Assembly (NCBI RefSeq): GCF_000979455.1
Contig: NZ_JJOY01000049.1
Coordinates: 241,012-305,011, forward strand
From: Methanosarcina sp. 2.H.T.1A.6
Lineage (GTDB): Archaea > Halobacteriota > Methanosarcinia > Methanosarcinales > Methanosarcinaceae
Length of the DNA stretch: 64,000 nucleotides
Reading direction: 5' to 3'
Shown: piece by piece, positions 45,997 through 55,978 of the stretch
Layout: each line of letters begins with the position of its first letter
Numbering within the stretch: position 1 is the first letter of the stretch
The notes under the pieces: generated by a model
What the model was told of the DNA's origin: nothing
Database searches by the model: none
The model's input: the letters and a program-made list of their open reading frames with translations, nothing else
Position numbers and translations under genes: made by a program

Positions 45997-47478
45997 TCAG
46001 AATACATCATCCTGGGCATAACTCCGGTTAAAACGCAGGGCAAGTTCGGCTTTTTCCAGTTCTCTTCCAAGGTATGCAGCATGGTCCAGGCGCGAAACCA
46101 GCTCAAGTTCGAGCAGCGTGTCCATAACTTCCCTGGCACTCTCTCCTGCAACTGCGGCTTTCTCGTGTTCAGCTACAATCAATCCGCCGTTTCCGCTTAT
46201 TCTATCCGGCACAATCCGGACTCGAATGGGACCTGCAGGGTCTACACGCCAGTTCTTCGAAGCTCTGGCCATGATTACTTTTTCAGGGAGGGGGTTTTCA
46301 GGGCGCCTTCTTTTTTCCTTTATGCAGAGAAGATCAATTCCAAGGTCCTTTGGAGAACTTTCCCTTATCCTGCAAAGCTGCATCATCTCAGAGGCTTTTT
46401 TCAGCTCTCTTATGGAACCCCGGGCTTTGTCGCTGTATTCTGGGGTAAAAAGGATGCTTGCTCCTGCTTCTGCCCCTATTCCGCAGAGTGTGGCATTTAC
46501 CCCTATGGTGTCCACATCCATGAGTTCCGTTACATTTCCAGCTCCGAAGAATAACGGAACCTCAGGATACCTCCTGTGAAACTCATGGTAGCGTACAATA
46601 GATTCTGTTATATTGTGACCTATAGGGTCAAGGACAGGGTCAGCTATGATCTTTTCAATCCCAAGCCTGCGGGCAGCTTCGATATTTCTTACCAGGCTTT
46701 CCAGACTGTTTCCTTCATCGGGAATTACAACTGCTGCAACGCCTGCTCCTGCAACTACCGGACCTGCAGTTTCCATGTTCGTGCCATTAAGGCTCAGAAC
46801 AAGGTCTGCTCCTGCTGCTATTCCTTCTTTTATCAGCTCAGGGTCAAGCGTATCGATACTTATCGGGACGCATGTGAGGGTTTTCGCAAGGGATACTGTT
46901 CTCCTAACCTGTTCCGGAAGGGTGTTAAGTGTAGCTCCTATGTCGATAATATCTGCTCCACGGGCGATAAAAGCTTCGATTCTTATCTCCAGGTTCGCAG
47001 GGTCCATTTCCGCTGCTCCGACAATCTCCCCCATGACCTTCATGCGGGAATCCCCTCCCAGCTTTACCCCTCTTAGGGTAAGGGGGGGGTGGGCTTCCTC
47101 TTCGGCTTTCCTGATAAGCTCAAGAGCCATCTCCTTTCGCACATCTGCGAGAAGTTCACAGGCCGGAACTTTTTCGGAAAACTCAACTTCTTCTGCAAAA
47201 TGGAGCACGAAACTGAGGTCATAGGCGTGTTTTGGGCCCAGCCGGATTCTGCAGCCCAGTTCTTCCGAAGCCTTTGAAAAGTCCCCCGCTACAAGCCCGG
47301 GAAGCAGAATAAGGTCATAACTGTTTGAAATTCCTGCTTCTAAAAAGGCATTCATGAGTTTTTTAGGGGTTATAAATGCGGCAATGTCGATATCTGCTAC
47401 AAGGACGTCTGCTTTTTCTCCAGCTGCTTTCCTCACAGTATTTTCCGCAAGCCGCCCTGTTGCAATCAAAATTTCCAT
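45997..47478 (-). CDS. Dihydropteroate synthase-like protein
   Basis: 493 residues. N-terminal domain of about 160 residues (MEILIATGRLAENTV), then a DHPS TIM barrel with GADIIDIGATLNTLPEQVRRTV and IADPVLDPIG, and a C-terminal extension. It belongs to the archaeal DHPS-related family (MJ0107 type), suspected in tetrahydromethanopterin synthesis. 38 bp upstream of the DHPS-unrelated 45501 gene on the same strand. Reaction not proved. Confidence 0.85.
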   Translation of the reverse strand: MEILIATGRLAENTVRKAAGEKADVLVADIDIAAFITPKKLMNAFLEAGISNSYDLILLPGLVAGDFSKASEELGCRIRLGPKHAYDLSFVLHFAEEVEFSEKVPACELLADVRKEMALELIRKAEEEAHPPLTLRGVKLGGDSRMKVMGEIVGAAEMDPANLEIRIEAFIARGADIIDIGATLNTLPEQVRRTVSLAKTLTCVPISIDTLDPELIKEGIAAGADLVLSLNGTNMETAGPVVAGAGVAAVVIPDEGNSLESLVRNIEAARRLGIEKIIADPVLDPIGHNITESIVRYHEFHRRYPEVPLFFGAGNVTELMDVDTIGVNATLCGIGAEAGASILFTPEYSDKARGSIRELKKASEMMQLCRIRESSPKDLGIDLLCIKEKRRRPENPLPEKVIMARASKNWRVDPAGPIRVRIVPDRISGNGGLIVAEHEKAAVAGESAREVMDTLLELELVSRLDHAAYLGRELEKAELALRFNRSYAQDDVF

Positions 47479-47607
47479 ATTTTTTAAATAGAATCGCTAA
47501 TAAAAAAGAGTATCTGTTCGATAACCACTTCAAAAAATGAGTATCCGGTCAGGAAAAACCCGAGCTACCTGCCTTGAGGAAGCTTCCTTCCATAAATCTC
47601 TGATTGC

Positions 47608-47666
47608 TCTCCGGAAAAATCCGGAGAATAACCTGAGGGGAGCCCGGAAACCTGCGGGTCCGGGCT
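47608..47666 (-). terminator. Double hairpin terminator after ftsZ
   Basis: Two perfect 8-bp stems: TCTCCGGA/TCCGGAGA (47608-47627) and AGCCCGGA/TCCGGGCT (47641-47666), placed directly behind the ftsZ stop on the minus strand. Confidence 0.6.
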
Positions 47667-47682
47667 TTTGCCTGAACCTGTT

Positions 47683-48861
47683 TTAATTTATGAAATCAAT
47701 AATCGATTCGTCGAGCTTTTTTCTGAGATGTCCTGTAGTTTCTCCTCTTCTGCCAGTGGACATTCTTCCGAATCTCTGTTCCTGGATAGACTCAGCCTCG
47801 GTTCTGGACTCCAGGATTCCAGCTCCCGCCTGAGGGCCCAGGATCTGGGCAGATTGGACGCCTGTCATGATTGCCATTACCCGGACCTTGCCTTCATAAT
47901 CGTCCCTGATCCTTGCTCCCCATATTACATTGGCACTTGGGGAAAGTTCGTAGGTAAGCATAGAGGCAATTTCCTCGGCTTCCTTCAGACTCAGGTCAGG
48001 CCCGCCTGTTACATGTACGAGACTTCCGGTTGCACCCTTGTAATCAACATCAAGCAGGGGGTGGTTTAAGGCAGTCCTTACGACTTCCGTGCTCTTGTCC
48101 TGGCTCTTGGATTCTCCAACAAGCATTACGGCAACTCCGCCGCAGCTCATAATGGTCCTGATGTCGGCGTAGTCAAGGTTGATCAGGGAGGGTACTGTAA
48201 TGGTTTCAGTTATTCCTTTCACGGTTTCGGCAATTAACTGGTCCATTACTGAGAAAGCCTGGTCAATCGGAAGGTTAGGTACGTAGTTAAGCAGTCTGTT
48301 GTTATCCAGGACAATTACTGTGTCTGCTGCTCTGCGCAGGTCTTCAAGTCCTTCTTCTGCTTTGAATACGCGGGCTCTTTCTACCCTGAAGGGGCTTGAA
48401 ACCATCCCTACGACGATTGCTCCCTGTTCTTTTGCAACCTCTGCAACTACGGGTGCAACTCCTGTTCCCGTGCCTCCTCCAAGGCCTGCTGTAATGAATA
48501 CAAGGTCGACATTCTTTAAAACTTCTTCAAGGGTGCCTCTCGCAAGTTCTGCGGCTTTCTTTCCGGTTTCAGGATAGCCGCCTGCTCCCAAGCCTCTTGT
48601 GAGGGTTTTTCCTACAAGGATCTTCTTGTCAGCCCTTATATTGTCAAGGTGCTGCTTATCTGTATTGATACATACTGTTTCTGCACCTTCGATCCCTATG
48701 TTGTAGAGCCGGTTTACGGTATTGTTTCCTGCACCACCGCATCCTACAATCATAATTCTCGGCTGCCCGAATTCTTCGAAGTCTTCATCGGAGGAGGAAG
48801 TTTTTCGGAATTCCTTCTCTTTTTCGCTGAATTTCATTGCTTCCTGTACTATAGATTGCAA
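47683..48861 (-). CDS. ftsZ: Cell-division protein FtsZ
   Basis: 392 residues. GTP-binding tubulin signature [18 protein letters not shown]-terminal [20 protein letters not shown]7 synergy loop [16 protein letters not shown]. Short C-terminal tail ([22 protein letters not shown]) for SepF binding. TTG start at 48861 behind GAGGGGA. Polymerises into the division ring. Confidence 0.96.
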   Translation of the reverse strand: MQSIVQEAMKFSEKEKEFRKTSSSDEDFEEFGQPRIMIVGCGGAGNNTVNRLYNIGIEGAETVCINTDKQHLDNIRADKKILVGKTLTRGLGAGGYPETGKKAAELARGTLEEVLKNVDLVFITAGLGGGTGTGVAPVVAEVAKEQGAIVVGMVSSPFRVERARVFKAEEGLEDLRRAADTVIVLDNNRLLNYVPNLPIDQAFSVMDQLIAETVKGITETITVPSLINLDYADIRTIMSCGGVAVMLVGESKSQDKSTEVVRTALNHPLLDVDYKGATGSLVHVTGGPDLSLKEAEEIASMLTYELSPSANVIWGARIRDDYEGKVRVMAIMTGVQSAQILGPQAGAGILESRTEAESIQEQRFGRMSTGRRGETTGHLRKKLDESIIDFIN

Positions 48862-49911
48862 TTTATCCCCTCGGCTGGATTTCGTTTATAATAGTAGCTT
48901 TATTTTTTTCTTTGACTCCCCACCCTCTATATCGGGGGGCAAATTTTTGGTTATATTCAGTTTGAATTGGGGATAACCTGTAAAAACCTTCTAAAAGATT
49001 TTCATCCGTTATCTTTAATAAGTTGGTGCTCTACTAAACTTAAACATTTCGGACATATTTAAACAGTGTTCTTAAATTGTATATGAAGTTTAAATATGCC
49101 ACCCATCAATTTCATATATTTTACTTTTTTCTGCCTTTACTCCCGAATTCTCAGGGCGAAGATGCAAAAAACTTGCATAATGTTTATATACAGTAACCTA
49201 AAACTTTCTCGAAAGTCCCGTTTGTCAGGAAAGCTATCCCGATCTCGCATGTCAGGGCAATTTTTATTTCCTTTCTTACCTGTTATTTTGCTGCCCTGAT
49301 CTCCTTTAATTATTGTAAATGTAGCCTATGTGCTACGTTTTCTTTGAGACTTCCAAACTGGGATACTTTCAATTTAATGAAAGTGTTTATATTATTACTT
49401 TTAAGTAGAATTCTCATCTTAAAAACTTTTTCGGTATCTTTCGAAGATTTTAAGGCTCTTGCTTATTTTTTCCAGTGGTAAGGAATAACTACACATAAGT
49501 GTTTACATAAATTTAAGTTAAATCTCCTGATTTTCTGATTATCCCCTGAGATTATTTGCTCCAAAACCACTTAATTATTTTATTCAGTTTGCACCTTCTG
49601 AATAATCTGTTTCCTTTTATACAGGGAATTATAAGGAGATTTAAAACTTTTTCAAAATCGTATTATAAAAGCTTCTTACCACTTTAACTCCATTACCACT
49701 TTAACTATATCTTTATTATTTGTCTATTCTTCAGGGAATGCCGGGAAAGCTTTAAGACTGCAAAACCATTTTTACTTTAAGTACCTTACCTTAACTCCTT
49801 ACCAAACTGCACTCAGGAAGATTCATAAATTATTCATTAACTTTATCAAATCTTCCAAAATAGTTCCCATTTCTAATATTTTCCATTTATTTCGGTTCAG
49901 GAGCCAGAAAC
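48862..49911. other. Divergent intergenic region of ftsZ and the HAD gene
   Basis: About 1 kb, AT-rich, holding both promoters. Frames such as 49096-49299 have no site and poor coding character. Confidence 0.5.
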
Positions 49912-50592
49912 GTGTTAAAAGCATTAATTTTTGATATGGATGGTGTTCTCGTAGACTCCATGCCTTTCCATGCAGCAGCCTGGAAAAAAGCTTTTCTTGA
50001 TATGGGTATGGAAATCCGGGACGAGGATATCTATGCAATCGAGGGTTCAAACCCCAGGAACGGCCTCCCCCTACTTATCAGAAAAGCCAGAAAAGAGCCT
50101 GAAGCTTTTGATTTTGAAACGATCACCGCAATTTACAGGCAGGAGTTCAAACGAATTTTCGAACTGAAGGCTTTCGATGGGATGAAAGAATGTCTCGAAA
50201 TGCTTAAGGTACATTTCCTGCTCTCGGTAGTCTCAGGCTCGGACCGCCTTATAGTTAACGGAATCCTTGACCAGCTCTTTCCCGGAATATTTGATGCCGT
50301 GGTCACTGGAGATGACGTGCTTAATTCCAAGCCCCATCCGGACCCTTTCCTGAAGGCAGTTGAGCTTCTTAAGGTCGGGAAAAATGAATGTGTCGTGATA
50401 GAGAACGCTGTTCTGGGCGTGGAAGCCGCAAAAAAGGCTGATATTTACTGTATCGGAGTCCCCACATATGTAGAGCCTTCAGAGCTTGATAGGGCAGATC
50501 TGGTGGTAGGTGACCACAAAATGCTAATGGAACATCTTCTTAGCCTTGAGCCTCTTCTCAGTCCTGAATTTGCTCCAGGGCACGGGGAATAA
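49912..50592 (+). CDS. HAD-superfamily phosphatase (beta-phosphoglucomutase-like)
   Basis: 226 residues. Motif I FDMDGVLVDS, motif II SVVSGSD, motif III K at SKPHPDPF, motif IV ENAVLGVEAAKKAD. A helical cap lies between motif I and II. The substrate is not evident; subgroup I HAD enzymes include phosphoglycolate phosphatase and beta-phosphoglucomutase. GTG start at 49912. Confidence 0.85.
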   Translation: MLKALIFDMDGVLVDSMPFHAAAWKKAFLDMGMEIRDEDIYAIEGSNPRNGLPLLIRKARKEPEAFDFETITAIYRQEFKRIFELKAFDGMKECLEMLKVHFLLSVVSGSDRLIVNGILDQLFPGIFDAVVTGDDVLNSKPHPDPFLKAVELLKVGKNECVVIENAVLGVEAAKKADIYCIGVPTYVEPSELDRADLVVGDHKMLMEHLLSLEPLLSPEFAPGHGE

Positions 50593-50673
50593 AAAAGTTT
50601 CGTAAAGTCTTATCTAACTATTAATTTTTGTCGACTATATTTCTACTATTCTTTTTAATAACATTTTTTAAAA

Positions 50674-50702
50674 AAAGTATTGTGGCCCCCTGGGGGTCAC
50701 AG
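50674..50702 (-). terminator. Strong terminator overlapping the aCPSF1 stop
   Basis: TGTG-CCCCC/GGGGG-CACA stem (50681-50701) contains the TGA stop of the gene and is followed on the minus strand by T7. Confidence 0.75.
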
Positions 50703-52610
50703 TAGCCTTACGGTTTCGAGGTTTGTGAGAGCACGTGTCTCGATCTTAAGTTTCTTGTAAATGGAGCTTGCCAGATCCACGCAGGCTTTTTCGTCTCCGT
50801 GTTCTGTGAACACTCTTTCCGGACGGGGCTGCATTCTCTTAACATAATCCATAAGCTGCCTTCTGTCCGAGTGGCCTGAGAAGCCATCTACTACCTGTAC
50901 ATCCATGTTCATTTTCAGGATTTCGTTGCTTCCGTTCTTTCCTGTCATGGGGATTTCCTTCCATCCCTTCTGGATCCTGCGCCCTACAGTTCCGTCAGCC
51001 TGGTAACCTACAAACACAAGAGTGTTGCGTGGGTCATCGGCAAAGGCCCTGAAATAGTCCATAACAGGTCCTCCGTTCATCATGCCCGAGGTTGAAATAA
51101 CTACACAGGGGTGAGGGTTCTGAATTATCTTCTGGCGTGCCTCATGGGAGTCAACCGGTTTGAAGCATTCGGATAGGAAGGGGTTCTGGCCTTTCTGGAA
51201 GATCAGTTTCCTCAGGTCGTTGTTAAGGTATTCAGGATGAGTCGCATGGATTGCAGTAGCTTCCCAGATCATTCCGTCAAGGTAGACCGGGACTTCAGGG
51301 ATAATCCCTTTCCTTATGGACTCTTCGAGCACGATCATAACTTCCTGGCTTCTGCCCACTGCAAAAGCAGGGATAAGTGCAATTCCTCCGCGCTCAACTG
51401 TATTCTTAACAACCATCTGCAGGTGCTTTTCAGCGTCCTTAAGTGCAGGCTGGAATGCGTTAGAATTCCCATAAGTAGCTTCGCTGATGACTGTTTCTAC
51501 TCTGGGGAACTTGTTGACAGCAGGATCAAAAAGCCTGGTTTTCTCATATTTGTAGTCTCCCGTAAAGACTACATTATGGAGCCCATCTCCTATATGGAAG
51601 TGGGAAATTGCCGAACCCAGGATATGACCTGCATTGTGGAAAGTCAGTTTAATGTCAGGGGCGATGTCTGTTACTTCCTCATAGTCCAGAGGTATGGTGT
51701 GTTTGAGGGTCTTTGTTATCATCCCTGATTCATAGGGGCTCTTCTTCCCTTCTTTAGCCGCCACGTCGATGTAGTCGAGCTGGAGCAGCACCATAAGGTC
51801 TCTTGTGGGAGGCGTACAGTAGACAGGCCCTTCGTACCCATATTTGAAAAGCAGGGGAACAAGTCCCTGATGGTCAAGGTGTGCATGGGTAACTATTACA
51901 GCATCTATATAGCTTAATGGAAAAACTTCAGGAACGTAGAGGAAAGGTGTCATGTTTTCGTCAGAACCTACATTGACTCCGCAGTCAATCAGGATTCTGG
52001 ACTCTGGAGTAGAAAGCAAAAAACAGCTTCGACCTACTTCTTTACATCCCCCGAGGGCTGTAACCCTTACCCACTGGTCTTTTGAGGTACACTCCCTGTG
52101 AATTTTCCTCCCCACGGTTTTCAGGATTTCTTTTCTTTCTTTGAGGTTGTTCCTCATGAACTCCCTGATGTTTTTCACTGTACGGGACTTAATAGGAGGA
52201 GTCCGGACAACTTTGGGAATCCAGCCGATCTGCTTTGTAATCTCTCTCAGGGTTGCGCCATGCTTTCCTATTACAAGCCCAGGCTTTTCGGCTTCGATGA
52301 TCACTTCTCCGGAATCGGGGTCAAAATAGTAGCTCGAGATTACGGATTCTTTTGGAACAACTTCTTCAATTATAGAAATAGAGTCTTCAGGAGTTGCAAG
52401 CACCCTGGGGTCAGGACGCATGGCAATCCGTGTCCTGAGTTCTTTTGCCAGGTTGCGGATAATATTCCCGTCGTCTGCGAATTTACGGGGCTCTTCAGTG
52501 TACAGGACAAGCTGAGGACCTTCGAATTCGACGTCGGTAATTGTAACTCCTGCGGGTAGATTTTTCTCAATTTTATTTTTGAGGTCTAATAGCACGTCTT
52601 CAATAGGCAT
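50697..52610 (-). CDS. aCPSF1/FttA beta-CASP ribonuclease
   Basis: 637 residues. Two N-terminal KH domains (about 1-150; GLVIGKHGATLREITKQIGW), then a metallo-beta-lactamase domain with VIVTHAHLDHQGLVPLL, the beta-CASP insert, and C-terminal motif VVDGFSGHSDRRQLMDYV. This is the archaeal transcription-termination and 3'-end cleavage nuclease. ATG 52610. Its own gene ends in a strong intrinsic hairpin. Confidence 0.94.
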   Translation of the reverse strand: MPIEDVLLDLKNKIEKNLPAGVTITDVEFEGPQLVLYTEEPRKFADDGNIIRNLAKELRTRIAMRPDPRVLATPEDSISIIEEVVPKESVISSYYFDPDSGEVIIEAEKPGLVIGKHGATLREITKQIGWIPKVVRTPPIKSRTVKNIREFMRNNLKERKEILKTVGRKIHRECTSKDQWVRVTALGGCKEVGRSCFLLSTPESRILIDCGVNVGSDENMTPFLYVPEVFPLSYIDAVIVTHAHLDHQGLVPLLFKYGYEGPVYCTPPTRDLMVLLQLDYIDVAAKEGKKSPYESGMITKTLKHTIPLDYEEVTDIAPDIKLTFHNAGHILGSAISHFHIGDGLHNVVFTGDYKYEKTRLFDPAVNKFPRVETVISEATYGNSNAFQPALKDAEKHLQMVVKNTVERGGIALIPAFAVGRSQEVMIVLEESIRKGIIPEVPVYLDGMIWEATAIHATHPEYLNNDLRKLIFQKGQNPFLSECFKPVDSHEARQKIIQNPHPCVVISTSGMMNGGPVMDYFRAFADDPRNTLVFVGYQADGTVGRRIQKGWKEIPMTGKNGSNEILKMNMDVQVVDGFSGHSDRRQLMDYVKRMQPRPERVFTEHGDEKACVDLASSIYKKLKIETRALTNLETVRLL

Positions 52611-52723
52611 TAAGAATCTTCCTTTTCGTCAAAAAATCAAAAAGTATCTGGATGTTAAAAAAATAATATTTGAAAAAGGTGTTAGTTTATATATTAAAAT
52701 AAAAAAACCAACAGTTAAATTAT

Positions 52724-53356
52724 TTAATTTAATGAAGCCCTTCTGGATTTTACTTCTTCAGGATCCAGCCTTTTGAATGCCTCCTTTGTAATTACGACTA
52801 CATCGATATTTTCTCCGGAAGCTGAGTCTCTTTTCGTTGCATTGTGAATTGCCCTTATCGCAAGATCAAGACCTTCTTTTACAGTCATATTTTCCCTGTA
52901 CTGGTCTTCCAGTATTCCGTAAGCCATGGGAGAACCTGAACCTGTTGCCGAGATCCTTGTCTCTTCAATACTCCCTCCCATTGGATCCAGTGAGTAGATT
53001 CCAGGTCCGTTTTTGTCAACCCCTCCGATAAGGAGCTGGACCATCATGGGGTAGTAGCGGTTAGCATTCAAGAAGTTCGACATCAAAGTGGTAATTCCTT
53101 TGATTGTCATGGATTCGTTCCTGCGCATTTTGTAGAGCTGTGACTCTACACTTACCAATCGCACAAGCTGCTGAGCGTCCCCTACCGAACCGGCAGTGGT
53201 CATTCCCACCAGGTCATCGATCTGGTAGACTTTCTTTGCAGTTTTGCTTGCGATGAAATGCCCCATTGTGGCTCGCTGTTCACTTGCGAGCACAATTCCG
53301 TCAGTACAAACTACTCCTACGGTAGTTGTGCCTTTTAGATATTTGTCATTATCCAT
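52724..53356 (-). CDS. psmB: Proteasome beta subunit
   Basis: 210 residues from ATG 53356 (GAGGGT 7 nt upstream; ATG 53362 lies too close). Short propeptide MDNDKYLKG before the catalytic Thr of [11 protein letters not shown]. Lys33-equivalent in [10 protein letters not shown], and [11 protein letters not shown] at the C-terminal part. Forms the inner rings of the 20S proteasome. Confidence 0.95.
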   Translation of the reverse strand: MDNDKYLKGTTTVGVVCTDGIVLASEQRATMGHFIASKTAKKVYQIDDLVGMTTAGSVGDAQQLVRLVSVESQLYKMRRNESMTIKGITTLMSNFLNANRYYPMMVQLLIGGVDKNGPGIYSLDPMGGSIEETRISATGSGSPMAYGILEDQYRENMTVKEGLDLAIRAIHNATKRDSASGENIDVVVITKEAFKRLDPEEVKSRRASLN

Positions 53357-53618
53357 AAACATACCCTCATAATAAGTTAAAAATGAGAAATGTCGCTAAA
53401 AAAAAATGTTTTAGTTGAGGTGAGCATTTTTAGCTTAAATCGCAGGATTTAGCAATCCATTATCTCATTATTAATATCGCTATATATAAGTCTTCCCCCT
53501 TTTTTCTAAATGCGTTCGCATTTAAAACCGGAGAATTATTTGATAAAATAATTTTTCTGTTTTTCTATACAGGATGTCCGAATTATTCTCTATTCGGAAA
53601 ATTCAGAAAATTCGGAAT

Positions 53619-54131
53619 TTAGCGGGAAAGTCCCTCAACTTCTTCAGCGAGGTTCTTTACCCTCTGAACCACATGTTCAGATATATCCTTTTTACGCATG
53701 AACTCCATTCTTTCGTTTATCGTTATTCTCTTCGTTCCTTTTACAAGGTTGTCGGCATGTGCAACGATTTTTTCCTCCATACTCCGGGGAAAATAATCCT
53801 CTTCAGGAAGTCCAAACTCCTTTGCTTCTTCTTTTGAAACGCCGGCTCCTATATGCCGTTTTATTATTTCGGCAACTTCAGTTTCGACTCCTTTGTTTTT
53901 AGCCAGCTTGAATCCTTCAACTGCATGAGCAATTCCATGAGTCCGGCATCTTCCAAAGTCGTGCAAAAGAGCCCCTACTTCTACAAGCTCCGGATTTACG
54001 TTATTTCCGGCTGCTTTTGCCTTTTCTGCGATCTCGACTGCCAGTGAAGCAACCTCCTTGCAGTGTTCGATTACATTAGGGGCGCAGCCTGATTCTTCAA
54101 GCAGCCTTATTGCCTGGGTCCGGGTAGTCAA
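53619..54131 (-). CDS. HD-domain protein (TIGR00295-like)
   Basis: 170 residues. HD metal phosphohydrolase motif: EHCKEVASLAV, LLHDFGRCRTHGIAHAVEG, and AHADNLVKG. TTG start at 54131. It lies 10 bp downstream of tfe in the same operon. A nucleotide phosphohydrolase role is likely. Confidence 0.85.
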   Translation of the reverse strand: MTTRTQAIRLLEESGCAPNVIEHCKEVASLAVEIAEKAKAAGNNVNPELVEVGALLHDFGRCRTHGIAHAVEGFKLAKNKGVETEVAEIIKRHIGAGVSKEEAKEFGLPEEDYFPRSMEEKIVAHADNLVKGTKRITINERMEFMRKKDISEHVVQRVKNLAEEVEGLSR

Positions 54132-54141
54132 GACCGATCCC

Positions 54142-54645
54142 TTATATACTACTCAAGGCATCCACACGCTTTTTCAGGACTCCCACAAAAAGGGAGTTGT
54201 CGTAATAGGCCAGGTCTTCCCCGCACATGGGACAGAGAAATTCTGTTTCAGTTGCCTCGTCAAAAAGAAGGCGAACACAGCCCTGCGGGCACGTATAGAA
54301 AACATTGTTTTCTTCAAATTCCAGGCGAGTCTTCAGGTTCCTTAGCAGTTTTTTCTTTTCCCTCATAAGCTGGTGCTCTATGCCGGAAAAGTCCAGGTGC
54401 CAGAGATATGTCAACCATCCGCTGTTTGAATCCCTCTCTCTTACAACGATTGCAAATTTATTCTCATAAAGTATGAAGAGAGTTCTTCTCACAGTATTCA
54501 GCAGAACTCCGGTCTTTGCCGCAATTTCTTCATCCGTTATCTCACCTTCGGGCATCTCTCCTATCATTTTAAGCCCTTCTTCCCCTACAAGGCTCATGAG
54601 ATATCCTCTAATTACCTTGTCATTTAAATCGACCAAAGTGTTCAC
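54142..54645 (-). CDS. tfe: Transcription initiation factor TFE (alpha subunit)
   Basis: 167 residues. N-terminal extended winged helix (LVGEEGLKMIGEMPEGEITDEEIAAKTG, NTVRRTLFILYENKFA) and a C-terminal zinc ribbon CPQGC...CPMCGEDL. Stimulates open-complex formation with TBP/TFB. GAGGTG site before ATG 54645. Confidence 0.94.
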   Translation of the reverse strand: MNTLVDLNDKVIRGYLMSLVGEEGLKMIGEMPEGEITDEEIAAKTGVLLNTVRRTLFILYENKFAIVVRERDSNSGWLTYLWHLDFSGIEHQLMREKKKLLRNLKTRLEFEENNVFYTCPQGCVRLLFDEATETEFLCPMCGEDLAYYDNSLFVGVLKKRVDALSSI

Positions 54646-54755
54646 CTCTCAAATCCCTAATATGAATTGGACATACCAGTATTAAAGTTTACATCATGCT
54701 TTTTCTCAAAGAGATCTCTCATATCTGGAAAAAGCTGCACTTTCACAACTGAACC

Positions 54756-55955
54756 TCATGCTTTTCCGGCAGAGTTCAGGGGCTTCCTTTCTTCTTTCGT
54801 TCGATTTACAATAAAAGTCTTTATCTTCTCTGCCCCTCTTTCAAGAGATCGGATTGCTTCGTCTCTTGTTGAGGCGCATGCAAACAGGGAGGTAAGGGGC
54901 CAGTCAGGCTCAGTAACAGTTCCCATGGAAGGAATATCAGCACTTTTTTCCATGAGAATGAAGTCCATGAGTTTTCTGTCTATAAAAAGTTCTCGATCCG
55001 AGTAAAGAACCCCTCTTGCAGCAAAATGTTTTGCTTCCGGCTTTTCCGGAAGTTCTCCTCTGAAGCAGCCAATATGGGCTTCAAAAAGGTTCATTCCCGT
55101 CGCCATCTCTATGGTGTCCAGGCTGCCCTGGAACCTTGGATTTACTTCTAGAACTACAGGCCCCTTTTCCGTAACCAGGAAATCTACGCCATTTGAGCCC
55201 AGAAGCCCGAGTTCAAGCACCAGTTCTTCAGCAAGGGTTTCCATCTCCTCTGCGTGCGCTGTCCTGAAAGGAGTTATGTTTCCGCAGTAGGCAAACGGTA
55301 GCTTCGAGAGCCAGGGCATCCCTATCAATTGTTCATTCACAGCAACTGACAGAGCTTGATTGTTTGTGGAAAGCAAAGAAACGCTTGAAGGAATTCCTTC
55401 CAGAAACTCCTGGATTACAACCTCCTTTTCTGCAAACTCTGGGTCCAGCCTGGATAATTCTTCTAAAGCTGACAGCAGTTCCTGCCGGTTCCTTGCAACC
55501 CTGTTAAAGATTCCCCCTCCTCCTGAGGCAGGTTTGAGAATAACAGGGTATTCGATAGAATCCAGCTCCTCCGGAGAATAACAGTGAGGGTGTGGCATCC
55601 CAAGGGCTTCAAGCTTTTTTGCAAGGTGCAGTTTGTTTGAAGCTTCCTTAGCTGCGTCGGGACAGCTGGCAAGTACCGGGCAGGGGAAACTGCCTGGGTC
55701 CAGCATCTCCATTCCCGAGCCGGGTACGATGGCGTCAAAGTCAAGCCCGAAGGCGTTCATTTGAGCTATTACCCAGCCAGGATCAAGCTGATGGAGTTCG
55801 CTTGAAGTCCTGCATTCAAGGAGGGCTGATGCATATGCACATTTCTGAAGGTCAAGGTCACGAAAAACATCTATAGAGCAGATAGTGTAACCTGCCCTGC
55901 TTGCGGAGCAGACAATGTTTCGTGTATCAAACCCAATTGCAAGGATATTCTGCAT
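54756..55955 (-). CDS. ATP-grasp ligase-like protein
   Basis: 399 residues from ATG 55955, chosen for its GAGGAAAC site; an upstream ATG at 55982 overlaps nmd3 by 4 bp and is possible. ATP-grasp core: SNKLHLAKKLEALGMPHP, PVILKPASGGGGIFNRVARN, VVIQEFLEG, and GPVVLEVNPRFQGSLDTIE. Similar to COG2232-type predicted ligases, perhaps in cofactor or amino-acid ligation. Coupled to nmd3. Substrate unknown. Confidence 0.8.
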   Translation of the reverse strand: MQNILAIGFDTRNIVCSASRAGYTICSIDVFRDLDLQKCAYASALLECRTSSELHQLDPGWVIAQMNAFGLDFDAIVPGSGMEMLDPGSFPCPVLASCPDAAKEASNKLHLAKKLEALGMPHPHCYSPEELDSIEYPVILKPASGGGGIFNRVARNRQELLSALEELSRLDPEFAEKEVVIQEFLEGIPSSVSLLSTNNQALSVAVNEQLIGMPWLSKLPFAYCGNITPFRTAHAEEMETLAEELVLELGLLGSNGVDFLVTEKGPVVLEVNPRFQGSLDTIEMATGMNLFEAHIGCFRGELPEKPEAKHFAARGVLYSDRELFIDRKLMDFILMEKSADIPSMGTVTEPDWPLTSLFACASTRDEAIRSLERGAEKIKTFIVNRTKEERKPLNSAGKA

Positions 55956-55978
55956 GTTTCCTCGTTTTTCCGGATCTC

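Noticed and set aside
49096..49299. 67-codon frame between ftsZ and the HAD gene
   Set aside because: No ribosome site, sequence reflects AT-rich promoter DNA.
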